A stretch of 36,275 nt of DNA from Phycisphaerales bacterium (GTDB taxonomy: Bacteria; Planctomycetota; Phycisphaerae; Phycisphaerales; UBA1924), in assembly GCA_028284805.1 (NCBI GenBank), contig JANQQZ010000094.1:1-36275 (forward strand), given 5' to 3'. A program made the position numbers and the translations under genes. Shown piece by piece: positions 17,085 to 26,143 of this stretch; positions within the stretch are counted from its first letter, which is position 1; every line of letters starts with the position of its first letter. The notes beneath the pieces are model-generated. The model was not told the origin of the DNA. It searched no databases and was given only the letters and a program-made list of their open reading frames with translations.

Positions 17085-18032
17085 TTAATGTGCGCCTCTG
17101 CCCGCAGTGCGATGTGATGTCGACGCCCGGCCCGGCGAGGTGGATCGGGTTTCAGGCGAAGCATGCCGGAAGGCCGACGTACTGACAAGGAACGTGCGTA
17201 ACGCGAGCACGAAGATCATCAGCACGGGCAGCATCGTGAGAACACTGGCCGCCATGAGCAGCGTCCAGGGCGTCTGCCCTGCGCGGGATTGGTAGAAGTG
17301 CAGTCCGAGCGCAACCGTGAACATGTCGCGATCCACCAGAAAGACAAGCGGCGCAAGGAAGTCGTTCCACATGAAGGTGAAGTGAAGCAGCGCGATCACC
17401 GCTATCGCTGGTTTCGAAAGCGGCAGTGCGACTCGTGTGAAACACGTCCAAGCCGAGCAGCCGTCAAGCTGTGCTGCTTCTTCCAGTTCAGCGGGAAGCG
17501 ACCGAAAGAAGAGATACATCAGGAAGATGCTGAACGCATTGCCGAACCAGAATGGCGCGAACAGAGGGAGGAACGTACCGATCCAGCCGAGCTTGGCGTA
17601 GAGAATGAACTGCGGCACCATGAGCAGCGGGAACGGTATCAGCATTGCCACCACGGTCATGGCGAGCATGGCGCGGCGGGCCGGCAGGCGGACGCGGGCC
17701 AGGCCATAGGCCACAATCGTACTGGATACCACCGTGCCGGTCACACCGAGCGAAACGACGATGATGGTGTTGCGGAACAGCAGTGGGAAGTTGACCGATT
17801 CGTCTGTGAGGACGGTGCGGTAGTTCTGGTGCGCCTGACTGATGATCGCCGCGGGGCGGTCGATCGGGAGGTCAAGCCCGGGCGACAAAGCGTCAGTCTC
17901 CGACTGAAACGACGTCACGAGCATCCACGCCAGTGGCAACGCAAAGACGAGTCCGACGAGACTCAGGCACGCTCCGTTCACCCACGGCCAGACGCGACGG
18001 CGGCGAGAACTGGTCGGGTGGGCGGCCTTCAT
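17085..18032 (-). CDS. Carbohydrate ABC transporter permease, MalG type
   Basis: The product has 315 residues and about six membrane helices. It has the EAA loop EEAAQLDGCSAWTCFTRVALP with the conserved Gly, and MWNDFLAPLVFL, a MalG-family signature. It starts with ATG overlapping the stop of the MalF-type gene by four bases, with GGGAG upstream. The C-terminus is odd. Where the family ends in a short 'FVxGIxxGxxKG' motif, this frame continues for about 30 residues rich in Ser, Arg, Thr and Pro, as if the real end had been replaced at a junction near 17,170. It may still work because the lost tail is short. Confidence 0.85.
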   Translation of the reverse strand: MKAAHPTSSRRRRVWPWVNGACLSLVGLVFALPLAWMLVTSFQSETDALSPGLDLPIDRPAAIISQAHQNYRTVLTDESVNFPLLFRNTIIVVSLGVTGTVVSSTIVAYGLARVRLPARRAMLAMTVVAMLIPFPLLMVPQFILYAKLGWIGTFLPLFAPFWFGNAFSIFLMYLFFRSLPAELEEAAQLDGCSAWTCFTRVALPLSKPAIAVIALLHFTFMWNDFLAPLVFLVDRDMFTVALGLHFYQSRAGQTPWTLLMAASVLTMLPVLMIFVLALRTFLVSTSAFRHASPETRSTSPGRASTSHRTAGRGAH

Positions 18033-18901
18033 CGAAGGTCTCCCAGCCGACGCCAACACAGGTAAACGGCGCCGATGCACACAGCCAGCAACAAACACTG
18101 CACCCACCCGAGGGTCGCCGCGTAGCCCATGTGCTGAAACACAAAGGCCTGGTCATAGACGTAGTGTGAATAGAAGTACGTCGAGCGATCCGGTCCACCT
18201 CCGGTCATGATGTACGGCGCTGCAAAGACCTGCCAGGCGGTGATCGTCTGGATGATTGCGTTGAACAGGATTGCCGGCGCGATCGTGGGTAGCACAACAT
18301 GCACAAAGCGGCGGAATCGGCCCAGGCCCTCGAGCGAGGCCGATTCGATCAGGGGCCTCGGCACGTCACGCAGCGCCGCGAGGTAGATCACGACTGATTG
18401 GCCGACGCTCCAGAGGCTCATGATGATCAGTGCCGACATGGCCCAGCCGTGCGTGGTGAGCCAGTTGGGGCCGGTGGCGCCGGCTGCTGTGAACAGCATG
18501 TTCAGCAGGCCGTGATCGGAGTTGAAGATCCAGAGCCAGATCATGGAGGCCGCGACCAGGGGTACGACGGTCGGCGCGAAGACGAGCAGCAGCACGGGCT
18601 TGGCAAGTGCGTGGCGCGTGCTCAGCAGAGCGGCGAGCCAGAGCGAAAGTATCATGGCGAGCGGGATCGCCACGGCCGCGTAGATGGCCGTGTTGGCCAC
18701 GCATCGCCAGAACACACGGTCACGGGCGAGGGCGGCGTAGTTGTCGAGACCGATGAAGCGAGGCGGCTCGATCATCGTCGCGTCGGTCAGACTGAAGAAG
18801 AGGCTCATTGCCAGAGGCACCGCGTAGAACAGGGCAAGACCCACCATCCACGGAGCCACCCAGAGCATCCGGAGCCATAGGGACGATCGGCTGGATGTCA
18901 T
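18029..18901 (-). CDS. Carbohydrate ABC transporter permease, MalF/UgpA type
   Basis: This 290-residue protein has six membrane helices starting at residue 8 (LRMLWVAPWMVGLALFYAVP). The EAA loop is ESASLEGLGRFRRFVHVVLP, and TGGGPDRST near the end is a strong signature of sugar permeases. ATG at 18901 overlaps the stop of the binding-protein gene by four bases. With the MalG-type partner it forms the channel. No ATPase gene is in the island. Confidence 0.92.
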   Translation of the reverse strand: MTSSRSSLWLRMLWVAPWMVGLALFYAVPLAMSLFFSLTDATMIEPPRFIGLDNYAALARDRVFWRCVANTAIYAAVAIPLAMILSLWLAALLSTRHALAKPVLLLVFAPTVVPLVAASMIWLWIFNSDHGLLNMLFTAAGATGPNWLTTHGWAMSALIIMSLWSVGQSVVIYLAALRDVPRPLIESASLEGLGRFRRFVHVVLPTIAPAILFNAIIQTITAWQVFAAPYIMTGGGPDRSTYFYSHYVYDQAFVFQHMGYAATLGWVQCLLLAVCIGAVYLCWRRLGDLR

Positions 18902-20229
18902 ACGTCGGCGCGAGCGCCTCGACGGGCACGCGCGAACTCCGTTTCCTGCTCGATCGCGGTCTGTACGCGCGCGAGCATGTCGTCGGCTGAGAGGCGGCCG
19001 ATCCAAAGCGACTCAAACGAGGTATCAAACTCTGCCTCGTACCGAGGCCACACCCGCGTGCGTGGCACGCCGAAAGCCCGGGGGCTCGATGCCAGCCGAC
19101 GGTGCACGCGAATCGATCGGTTCGGGTGACGCTCGAAGAAACCGGCCGACGCCTGGCGAAGCGGTGTGTTCTTGCGGTGCGCGAGCGCGAGTCGCTCGAG
19201 CCGCGCGCGATTCTGGAGCCAAGCGATGAACTCGAACGAGGCCTCCGGGTGCGCTGCGCCGCGGGGTATGACCACCACGTCCCCGTCGAATAGGCCCACC
19301 GGCGCGTCCGGGTCGTAGACCGCCTCGGCGACGGGCACGGGCACCACGCGGTATCGCAGATTCGGCGCGTACACCTCGATGAGGTTTGCCAGCCAAGGTC
19401 CTTGCACCACCGAGGCGACGCGGCCTTGCAGGAAGGCGTTTTGTGCTGTGCCGTAGAAACCGTTGCCAGACTGAAATGAGAGCAACTTCTCGGCTCCGAA
19501 GCGATCCGGGTATGAGCGCACCCAGCCGTAGGCGTCTGCGTTGCCGGCGTCGGTTGCGGTTGGGTCGCCAGACTCGTTGAGCAGGCGGCCGCCGAACTGG
19601 AAGCCCCACATCCACGACCACCAGCCCGGTTCGGTGTGGACAAAGCCCATGCGCTGGATCGACCCCCGTGACGACCTCAGAGTCACGCGATCGTTCAGAT
19701 CATCGAGTTCCTTGATCGTTCGAGGTTCAAACGCGGGATCAACGCCGGCGGACTCGAGTACATCGAGGTTGAGATACAGCGCGAGCGACCCGCAGGTGGT
19801 CATCATCGCCCACTGGCGGCCCTCGTGCCGAAGCAGCGGGCGGACGCTATCGATCCAGCGGTCGGGTGTCAGGCCCGCCGAGGCTGCCAGATCGTCCATC
19901 GGCAGCAGCGCCCCGGCTTCGGCATAGGCGGGCAGATTGAAGCTCCACAGCCCGATGACGTCCGGCGGCGCGCCGCCCGCGATCGAGATCATCGCCTTGT
20001 GATTGATCGAGTTCACCGCGAGGTACCGCACGAAGAGCCGGTCCTGCGTGCGGTTGAACTCGTCAACCAGTTCACGCATCGCCACACCTTCGAAGCCCGT
20101 CCACTTCTCCCAGTAGTTCAGCACGAGGCGGTCTGTGGGTACATCGTCGTCGGCACGCGGCCCGAACAGCACGAGACCCGCGGCCGACGCTCCCATCAGC
20201 CCGATCGCCGACCTGCGTGTGACCTCCAT
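18898..20229 (-). CDS. Sugar-binding protein, extracellular solute-binding family 1
   Basis: The 443-residue protein delivers a sugar to the two permeases. It opens with TRRSAIGLMGASAAGL, a twin-Arg-containing export signal that may use Tat. The mature protein starts near VLNYWEKWTGFEG, followed by GGAPPDVIGLW and MDDLA, all typical of family-1 binding proteins (the F.G....dl....G.l..ld pattern). A VVQGPWLANLI block near residue 275 is also characteristic. ATG at 20229 is chosen because it gives the export signal; the frame is open further upstream without coding character. It heads the importer unit, 100 bases after the prepilin-like gene. Confidence 0.88.
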   Translation of the reverse strand: MEVTRRSAIGLMGASAAGLVLFGPRADDDVPTDRLVLNYWEKWTGFEGVAMRELVDEFNRTQDRLFVRYLAVNSINHKAMISIAGGAPPDVIGLWSFNLPAYAEAGALLPMDDLAASAGLTPDRWIDSVRPLLRHEGRQWAMMTTCGSLALYLNLDVLESAGVDPAFEPRTIKELDDLNDRVTLRSSRGSIQRMGFVHTEPGWWSWMWGFQFGGRLLNESGDPTATDAGNADAYGWVRSYPDRFGAEKLLSFQSGNGFYGTAQNAFLQGRVASVVQGPWLANLIEVYAPNLRYRVVPVPVAEAVYDPDAPVGLFDGDVVVIPRGAAHPEASFEFIAWLQNRARLERLALAHRKNTPLRQASAGFFERHPNRSIRVHRRLASSPRAFGVPRTRVWPRYEAEFDTSFESLWIGRLSADDMLARVQTAIEQETEFARARRGARADV

Positions 20230-20329
20230 GCGATGCACGTCGCAATCATATCGACGCGTTTGCCAGACCGTGGCGCGATTCCGCCTGGGACATGACCTCG
20301 ATGCGAAACACAGGCCGCCGAGGCTCGCG

Positions 20330-21304
20330 TTATTGGCCCGTCCCGCGGCGATCACGCTCGACGCGCTGGTCGAACGGCGTCCACAGCACCTTGTAGCTGC
20401 TGGTCTGGTCGGTCTCGTTGACGAGGTTTGCGTGATCGAAGCCTCGCGCGCTGCCGTCGGCGAAGGCGAACTGCCCCTTGCCTTCGAGTGCGAATGTGTT
20501 AGACCGTCGCTGCGGGTGCCGGTAGTAGGGGATGTACGAGCGGATGTTGATCGGGCTGCTCTCGAGCTCCGGGGGCGGGAAGTCCTGCCAGTTGCCCTCG
20601 TTGGCTGGGCCCGGCAGGACCTGCGGGTCGTCCTGCAGCCCGAAGCGCTGCCCCGGAAGCCGTTGGAACCCAACTGTCTCGCTGGTGTAGTACAGCCGGC
20701 CTTCCGGGGGCTCTTCGTCCGGCGTGAAGTTGCCCCACGCACCGGAGACGAGCATGACGTTCGAGGAGAACTCGACATCGGCCTTGAAGCGGCGTCCGAG
20801 TTCCATGTTGCCGTGGTAGTCGCTTCCGGGCTGCTTGATTCGTCCGAACTGCTCGTTGTTCTGGGTGCCGACATACGCCGACGCCCAGTAGTTCATCGAG
20901 AACGACCGCCCGCCAAACTCGTGATTCGGGCACACCATCACGCCGCCACCGACCGTCGATCGAGCGAGGCCCGCCGGGTTGAATCCCCGGTCGTCGTTGT
21001 CCTGCGACGGGATGTACTCGCCGAGCACGATGTCATCGAACCACCGCCGACCTTCTTTGCCGTCTTCCGGATCGAGAATCTCTGTGTTGAGGTTGGGCGG
21101 GAAGAAGTCGTTGAAGTCGGCCGAGTAGTTGATCATCGCCGTGGCGATCTGGCGCTGGTTGGTGAGCGAGACTGTGCTGCGCGCGGAGCTGCGAGCCTTG
21201 CCGAGTGCGGGCAGCAGGATCCCGATGAGCAGCGCAATGATCGCGATGACGACCAAGAGTTCGATCAGCGTGAACGCTCGAAGCCTGCTCGCGTGAGTCC
21301 GCAT
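20330..21304 (-). CDS. Prepilin-type (pseudopilin, DUF1559-like) protein
   Basis: The 324-residue protein has a short basic leader and the class III signal [20 protein letters not shown]. Peptidase cleavage would fall between Ala10 and Phe11, with the conserved Glu at position 5 of the mature form. A helix with [15 protein letters not shown] follows, then a globular domain ending with [11 protein letters not shown], like the DG motif of DUF1559 proteins, which are very numerous in planctomycetes. GGGAG lies before the ATG. It is the first gene after an operator-promoter (21393-21409) and precedes the sugar-binding protein, suggesting a surface role in glycan capture (inference). Confidence 0.88.
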   Translation of the reverse strand: MRTHASRLRAFTLIELLVVIAIIALLIGILLPALGKARSSARSTVSLTNQRQIATAMINYSADFNDFFPPNLNTEILDPEDGKEGRRWFDDIVLGEYIPSQDNDDRGFNPAGLARSTVGGGVMVCPNHEFGGRSFSMNYWASAYVGTQNNEQFGRIKQPGSDYHGNMELGRRFKADVEFSSNVMLVSGAWGNFTPDEEPPEGRLYYTSETVGFQRLPGQRFGLQDDPQVLPGPANEGNWQDFPPPELESSPINIRSYIPYYRHPQRRSNTFALEGKGQFAFADGSARGFDHANLVNETDQTSSYKVLWTPFDQRVERDRRGTGQ

Positions 21305-21392
21305 CCCGATATCTCCCGTTCAGTCCGGTGACCGCAGCCGCCGCTGTACTCGCGACTTCTCAAGAGTCCATTCGGGCGAAGTCGACCATGGT

Positions 21393-21409
21393 ATGCAATA
21401 ATATAGCAT
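21393..21409 (-). promoter_or_regulatory. Probable GntR-regulator operator upstream of the prepilin/importer genes
   Basis: On the - strand this 17-bp imperfect palindrome reads ATGCTATATTATTGCAT. It shares ATGCTATA with the sites at 28258-28291 and 30635-30650 and the TGC-n9-GCA frame with 26024-26040. TATATT inside it could be the -10 box; no good -35 is seen. It lies 89 bases before the prepilin start. An inverted pair CTGCTC/GAGCAG stands next to it. Confidence 0.5.
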
Positions 21410-21532
21410 CTCTGCTCCATATTTGAGCAGGATCTGTTGCAGGAGACCCAATATTTGCAATCGATAAACGCATAGATATGGAACGGGGCAGCGCAGCCGC
21501 TCTTCGACGCGGTCATGCGACCCAGTTGCGGC

Positions 21533-23101
21533 TCAGCCGCCCGTAGCCGTCTCAACTTGGAGCACAAACTCGACGCGGTCCGCGTCTGTCACGGCTCCGT
21601 CGCCGTCAACATCGACCGGCCCGAGCGGGCTGGGCCGAACACCCCCGATCGCGGCGGGCGATTCCACCTGATTCCCGGCGACCGACACGCGCAGCGCATA
21701 CGCGCCGGCGTCGTCGTACCGGGCCTGGCTTATCGTCAGGGTTTCGGTGGTTGATCCCGAGGTGCGGGTGTCGTCGGCCAGCGGCTCCCCGTCACGGAGC
21801 CACTGCAGGTCGAGCCCCGCCCCGCCGCCGGGCAGGGCGGAGGTGAACACCAGCGTCTCCCCGCCGTCGACGATCAGATCACCCGGCTTGGGCAGCACGA
21901 GCGTGCCGTCGAGCAGGTCGAGCAGGGCGCGGGCCTGCGCGGTCTCGCCATCGCGCAGCAGGTCCGAGACCTGGTCGAGCGTGGCCTGCGGCGCGGTGCC
22001 CGCGACGCGCATGTCGTACAGCCTCTTCGGAAGCCGCAGATCGTCGGGCGTAAACGTGAACGCCGATCCCAGCTCTTCGATGCGCTCTTGCTGGATGACC
22101 TCGAGGAACGTGTAGCCGAACTCGAACGTCGGCTCGATGATGGTGCCTTCGCCGAAGTCGTTCCATGTGACCAGTTGCACGATGTCCCACGGGCCGTCGA
22201 TCGCGACCTCCAGCGACTGGCGCATGGTCTCGCCGTTGTTGTGATCGAGGAAGGGGAAACGCCCACCCGGCTCGTAGATGTCCTTGAACCCGGGCAGCGC
22301 CGACGGGATGACCTTGTCGGGGTCGCCCGAGACGCCGTTGTGGATCTGGTTGAGACGGAACTTGATGAGCGCTTCGCTCGGGCTGCCGTCCCACGCGCTC
22401 CAGTGGACCCAGGTGAACCCGCCATCGGCTTGGGGTTGTGTCCACAGGTTGTGTAGCGCGTAGAAGTACGGCACCGGGTTCAGCAGGCTGAAGCCCGTGT
22501 TCCAGGGCCCTGGGCTCGTGACGTAGATCGGCCCGAAGTTCAACAGGAGCGGACGGCCGTCCTTCTTGGTGTAGTGCGGCGCAGTGAACCAGTTCGCCTG
22601 CATCCACAGGAACTCGCCGAGCAGGTACGAACCGATGTCATTGGGGTTGAGTGCGCCGGTGTTGACCTGGGCCTGGATCGACCGGTCCTCGTAGCAGATC
22701 GAGAACTCCATATCGAACTCGGCCGCGACATCGAAGAGGATCTCGGTTGCCGCGTGGATGGGTGGGTAGTCGAACGTGTTGCTGAGCCCGTACCAGTCGA
22801 CGATCACGCCGTCGACGCCCGCGAGCTTCATGAGCAGCAGGTGATACTCGAGCACGTGCGGGTCGCTCGAGTCGTAGGGCCCGATGAGCGGATCGTAATG
22901 CGAGTAGATCTCGGGCCGGCCGTCGGGCGCGATCACGTTGGGGTTGAACTCGTCGTTGGGCCCGGCCCAATGAATCCCCCAGTAGCCCGAGAACGGCTCG
23001 GTCTGATACCAGGGCATGTAGTGCATGAGCAGCTTGGTCTGAGCGTGCGATGCGCCGGCGAAGACCAGCGAGGCGGCGAGCGTCAAGAAGGGACGGGTCA
23101 T
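21533..23101 (-). CDS. Secreted GH71/GH99-like glycoside hydrolase with Ig-like and dockerin-like ends
   Basis: The product has 522 residues with a Sec signal peptide (cleavage near ASHA-Q, residue 20). The catalytic domain (about 22-370) opens with LLMHYMPWYQTEPFSGYWGIHW and continues with YDPLIGPYDSSD, GVDGVIVDWYG and LVTWNDFGEGTIIEP. This is the pattern of GH71/GH99-like proteins: GH71 members cut alpha-1,3-glucan and GH99 members alpha-mannan. An Ig-like domain follows (about 405-490, LQWLRDGEPLADDTRTSGST). A single calcium-loop motif, DVDGDGAVTDADRVEFVL, closes it. GGAG lies ten bases before the ATG. It is the last of three - strand genes, 36 bases after its neighbour. The exact substrate is uncertain. 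Confidence 0.78.
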   Translation of the reverse strand: MTRPFLTLAASLVFAGASHAQTKLLMHYMPWYQTEPFSGYWGIHWAGPNDEFNPNVIAPDGRPEIYSHYDPLIGPYDSSDPHVLEYHLLLMKLAGVDGVIVDWYGLSNTFDYPPIHAATEILFDVAAEFDMEFSICYEDRSIQAQVNTGALNPNDIGSYLLGEFLWMQANWFTAPHYTKKDGRPLLLNFGPIYVTSPGPWNTGFSLLNPVPYFYALHNLWTQPQADGGFTWVHWSAWDGSPSEALIKFRLNQIHNGVSGDPDKVIPSALPGFKDIYEPGGRFPFLDHNNGETMRQSLEVAIDGPWDIVQLVTWNDFGEGTIIEPTFEFGYTFLEVIQQERIEELGSAFTFTPDDLRLPKRLYDMRVAGTAPQATLDQVSDLLRDGETAQARALLDLLDGTLVLPKPGDLIVDGGETLVFTSALPGGGAGLDLQWLRDGEPLADDTRTSGSTTETLTISQARYDDAGAYALRVSVAGNQVESPAAIGGVRPSPLGPVDVDGDGAVTDADRVEFVLQVETATGG

Positions 23102-23137
23102 CGTCGATCGATCTCCGTTTCCACGTGCGTGCACCAG

Positions 23138-24154
23138 TCAGCCGCCAACCGCGTCGAACGCGCGGAGGAACGCGAGCACATCAAAGAAATCCACCGTGCC
23201 ATCGGCGTTGAAATCGGGCAGGCCCAGGGGAGAGGCGCGGACGACGCCAACGACCTCGTCCGAGATGAGCGAGCTGCCGCCACCGTCGGCGACCAGGCGG
23301 TACACGCCCACATCGCCGAGCTCGGCGGGGTCGATCGTCAGGGTGTCGGACGTCGCGCCCGCGATCCGCCCGTCGTCCACCAGCGGCACGCCGTCGCGCT
23401 CCCATTGCAGCGAGACGCCCATCGCCGGCGTAACCGTGGCGCTGAAGCTCAGCTCGCCGCCAGCGTCGGTGATCGTGCCCACGGGCTGCGCTGGGATTTC
23501 CAACGCCTGTCCCACCGAGAGCTCGACGACGTTCATGTAGCAGAACCCGCCCTGGAGGGCGATCGCATCGAGCACAATCACGCCCGCGGCGGTGGGGGTG
23601 ACTCCCCCGATGATCGCGAAGTCCTGGGTGTTGTTGCTGGTCGGGATCGAGGCCGACTGCGACCCGTTGCCGCCCGAGACCGTGTACTCGGTCTCGCGCA
23701 CGTTGCCCGCGACGCGGCTGGCGAATACGCGGATGGTGTAGACCAGCGACTGATCGAGGTTCGAGAACTCGAACCGCAGGTTCTCTGGTGCGCCGACGCC
23801 GTCGTCGCTCCGAAAGACAAAGTCCTCGGTCGCGCTCTGGATCGCCAGGTCACCGAGCAACGCCTGGTCGGGGCTGGCCAGCCCCTCGCCGGTCGCGGGG
23901 CTCTGGCCGACGGGCGTCGTCGCGCCGAAACCGATACCAACGGGCGTCGCCCCGGCCGAGGTCGCGCCGCCGGTGTCACGCAGGCGGAAGAACTGGCCCG
24001 GCGCGAAGCTGTTCCACTGGTTGCCGTTCACGTCCGGGCTGGCGGTCGGATTGGACGACGGGCCCATATCGATCAGGAAGGTCTGAGCATCCACCGTGGC
24101 GCTTGCCGCGATCGCCGCCGCAGCGACGAGGGACTGTACTTCACGAATCAGCAT
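23138..24154 (-). CDS. Secreted protein: shared 'PDxNGNxWN' domain, Ig-like domain and dockerin-like end
   Basis: The product has 338 residues. A signal peptide (to about residue 22, TVDA-Q) is followed by a ~170-residue domain beginning FLIDMGPSSNPTASPDVNGN and including LASPDQALLGDLAI and NLDQSLVYTIRVFASR. Three other island proteins carry the same blocks. An Ig-like domain (SLQWERDGVPLVDDGRIAG) and a dockerin-like calcium loop (DFNADGTVDFFDVLAFLRAF) follow. GGAAGGAG stands six bases before the ATG. No catalytic motif is visible; the repeated domain may bind glycan. It lies 91 bases after the SGNH gene and 36 before the GH71/99-like gene, probably one operon. Confidence 0.75.
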   Translation of the reverse strand: MLIREVQSLVAAAAIAASATVDAQTFLIDMGPSSNPTASPDVNGNQWNSFAPGQFFRLRDTGGATSAGATPVGIGFGATTPVGQSPATGEGLASPDQALLGDLAIQSATEDFVFRSDDGVGAPENLRFEFSNLDQSLVYTIRVFASRVAGNVRETEYTVSGGNGSQSASIPTSNNTQDFAIIGGVTPTAAGVIVLDAIALQGGFCYMNVVELSVGQALEIPAQPVGTITDAGGELSFSATVTPAMGVSLQWERDGVPLVDDGRIAGATSDTLTIDPAELGDVGVYRLVADGGGSSLISDEVVGVVRASPLGLPDFNADGTVDFFDVLAFLRAFDAVGG

Positions 24155-24245
24155 CCGCGACTCCTTCCGTCCGCCGAGACCGGGCGGGGCTCTGCCATCG
24201 TTCTTCGCACACCCGTCGCATCGGATGCCGACCTCGCTCCATTCG

Positions 24246-25961
24246 TCACTCAACCGCCTGCAGGAAATCGATCACGTCCTGCGTGTCCACGGTTCCGTCG
24301 TTGTTAAAATCCGAGCCGTCGCCGCCCGGCAGCCGCACGCCACCGATTGCGATGCCCGACTCGACCGTCTCGCCCGACGCCGTTGCGACCAGCCGGTACA
24401 TCCCCGAGTCGAGCACCGTGGCATTCGCGATCGTCAGCGCACTCGTCGTGCTGCCGGTGATACGCCCATCATCAACCAGTGGCACTCCGTCTCGTTCCCA
24501 TCGCAGGCTGATGCCCGGGAGGCTTCCCACGATCTCACCCGAGAAACTCAGCGTGCCGCCCGTATCGACGACGGCGTCAACGGGGCTTGCCGCCACCGCG
24601 AGCGGCACGACCTCGACACGCATCGCGTTGATGTACGCGAACAGTCCCCGCTTGAGCGTGAGATCGACGAACACCTGGCCGAATTCATCGGGCACGATGC
24701 CCGAGATGACGGCGGCCGAGTCATCGTTGCCGTTGTACACCCCGTCGTTGCCGAGTCCTGGGCCGGTCGTTTGCAGCACCGCCACGCCCTCGGTCGCGCC
24801 GAAGACGCGGTACTCGGTCTCGCGGACCTCGCTGCCGAGCGTGCGCGAGCCGAAGAAGGTGAACTCGTAGACGAACGAGGGGTCCAGCCCGGTGAGCATG
24901 AAGCCGCCCGGCACGTCGTCGTTGCCCCCGCCGTTCAGGTCGTCGGCCTCGCTGTAGAAGTAGTCCTGCGTAGCCGTGGCAACAGCCAGATCTCCCAGCA
25001 GCGCCGGGTCGGGCGAGGTCAGCCCGCCGTTGACGAGCCCGTTGGAGATGAACCCACCCGTGATGACCACGCCGATGTCGGTGTTCGCGCCGGTGCTATC
25101 GACCAGATCGCCGATGTGCTCGCCCGCGTTGATCGCGACGCCGCCCTCGGCCGGTACCCAGTTGTTCCAGACATTCCCGTTCGCGTCGGGGCCGACAGTG
25201 GGCGTGCCGTCCTGAGCGTTGCTTGGACCGAAATCGAAGTAGAGCACCTCACCGGGCTGGAGCGTGAGCGGATTGGGCGTGAACACACGGTTGGGCGGCA
25301 CGACCGCTTCAACCGCTGGCCTGACGATCGTCGTCCACAGGTCATAGCCGGCTCGGTTCAGGTGCACCGGGTCGACGTACAACGCGGTGAAGTCGGGGTC
25401 TGCGGGCGGATTGAGCGCGTAGAAGGGCGTCGGCAGGTCGATGTAGTGCTGCCTCGGGTCGGTCAGCGTCTCGGCCTCGATCAGCCCGTTGGCGGTGTCG
25501 CGCTCGATGGTCGTCGAGTCGTTGGCCGGAGTCGGCGTGACGCCTAGATAGAAGATCTCGACGTTCGGCTGCTGCGCCTGCACCAACCCGACGAACGTCA
25601 GGTAATCGTTGAAGACCTCCATCGCCGGCTCGCCTGAGCTCAGGTCGTTGGTGCCCGACCACACGACGACGGCGGTGGGTTGATACGACAGCACCAGCTC
25701 GTTGACCCAGAAGTTCAGGTCCTCGAGTTGCGAACCGCCGAAGCCACGCTGGACTACGCGATAATCGTTGAAGTCGCGGGTGAGCTGCTCCCATCGCCGG
25801 ATGCTTGAGCTGCCGACAAAGACGACGCCGCCGGCAGGGATCGGATCGAGGGCATCCTGGGTCGTCCATCGAGTGACATCGCCCAGGTACGGCTGGGCCG
25901 CGAGCGAGCCGGCCGATGCTGCGACGATGAGACCCACAGGCAGCACGAAGCGATCGATCAT
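24246..25961 (-). CDS. Secreted SGNH-hydrolase (esterase) with shared domain, Ig-like and dockerin-like ends
   Basis: The product has 571 residues. After a signal peptide (to about residue 22) comes an SGNH/GDSL domain: block I VFVGSSSIRR (Ser51 region), block II GFGGS (73-77), block III GTND (103-106) and block V DPVH (Asp197, His200). SGNH enzymes of this kind remove acetyl or other esters from polysaccharides. Residues 240-430 are a copy of the shared domain (PDANGNVWNNW, GLTSPDPALLGDLAV). An Ig-like domain (SLRWERDGVPLVDDGRITG) and a C-terminal DFNNDGTVDTQDVIDFL motif follow. ATG at 25961 has GAGG 11 bases upstream; 25979 is an alternative. It is the first gene after the promoter at 26012-26040. 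Confidence 0.85.
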   Translation of the reverse strand: MIDRFVLPVGLIVAASAGSLAAQPYLGDVTRWTTQDALDPIPAGGVVFVGSSSIRRWEQLTRDFNDYRVVQRGFGGSQLEDLNFWVNELVLSYQPTAVVVWSGTNDLSSGEPAMEVFNDYLTFVGLVQAQQPNVEIFYLGVTPTPANDSTTIERDTANGLIEAETLTDPRQHYIDLPTPFYALNPPADPDFTALYVDPVHLNRAGYDLWTTIVRPAVEAVVPPNRVFTPNPLTLQPGEVLYFDFGPSNAQDGTPTVGPDANGNVWNNWVPAEGGVAINAGEHIGDLVDSTGANTDIGVVITGGFISNGLVNGGLTSPDPALLGDLAVATATQDYFYSEADDLNGGGNDDVPGGFMLTGLDPSFVYEFTFFGSRTLGSEVRETEYRVFGATEGVAVLQTTGPGLGNDGVYNGNDDSAAVISGIVPDEFGQVFVDLTLKRGLFAYINAMRVEVVPLAVAASPVDAVVDTGGTLSFSGEIVGSLPGISLRWERDGVPLVDDGRITGSTTSALTIANATVLDSGMYRLVATASGETVESGIAIGGVRLPGGDGSDFNNDGTVDTQDVIDFLQAVE

Positions 25962-26011
25962 CCAGCGGTACCTCAGCATGCAGGCGGGCCATTGACTCGG
26001 GACGAGAAACA

Positions 26012-26040
26012 AGTATAGTGTAAATGCTATGAATAAGCAA
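26012..26040 (-). promoter_or_regulatory. Promoter and operator of the esterase/glycosidase operon (and near gntR)
   Basis: On the - strand TTGCTT (26035-26040), a 17-base spacer and TATACT (26012-26017) form a strong promoter. The operator-like ATGCTATGAATAAGCAA (26024-26040) covers the -35 and half the spacer. It lies 51 bases from the esterase start and about 100 bases before gntR on the other strand, so it could also control gntR. Confidence 0.65.
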
Positions 26041-26143
26041 CGCATTCGTGCCGAAGAGGCGAGATGCGGTGCTCTGAACGGGGTTATCGTGCCCGTGAGA
26101 CGCTTGCTTGATCGGCGTGGCGCGGGTCTGTCGTAGAGGGCTG

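Noticed and set aside
17040-17100. A possible third copy of the attachment core at the internal island junction
   Set aside because: I looked for the tRNA-Val 3' sequence around 17 kb and found no matching stretch, so tandem insertion at the same site is not supported there.
22574-24307. A 577-codon + strand frame opposite the GH71/99-like and shared-domain genes
   Set aside because: Antisense shadow rich in Arg, Val and His; the - strand proteins have signal peptides, conserved domains and ribosome binding sites.
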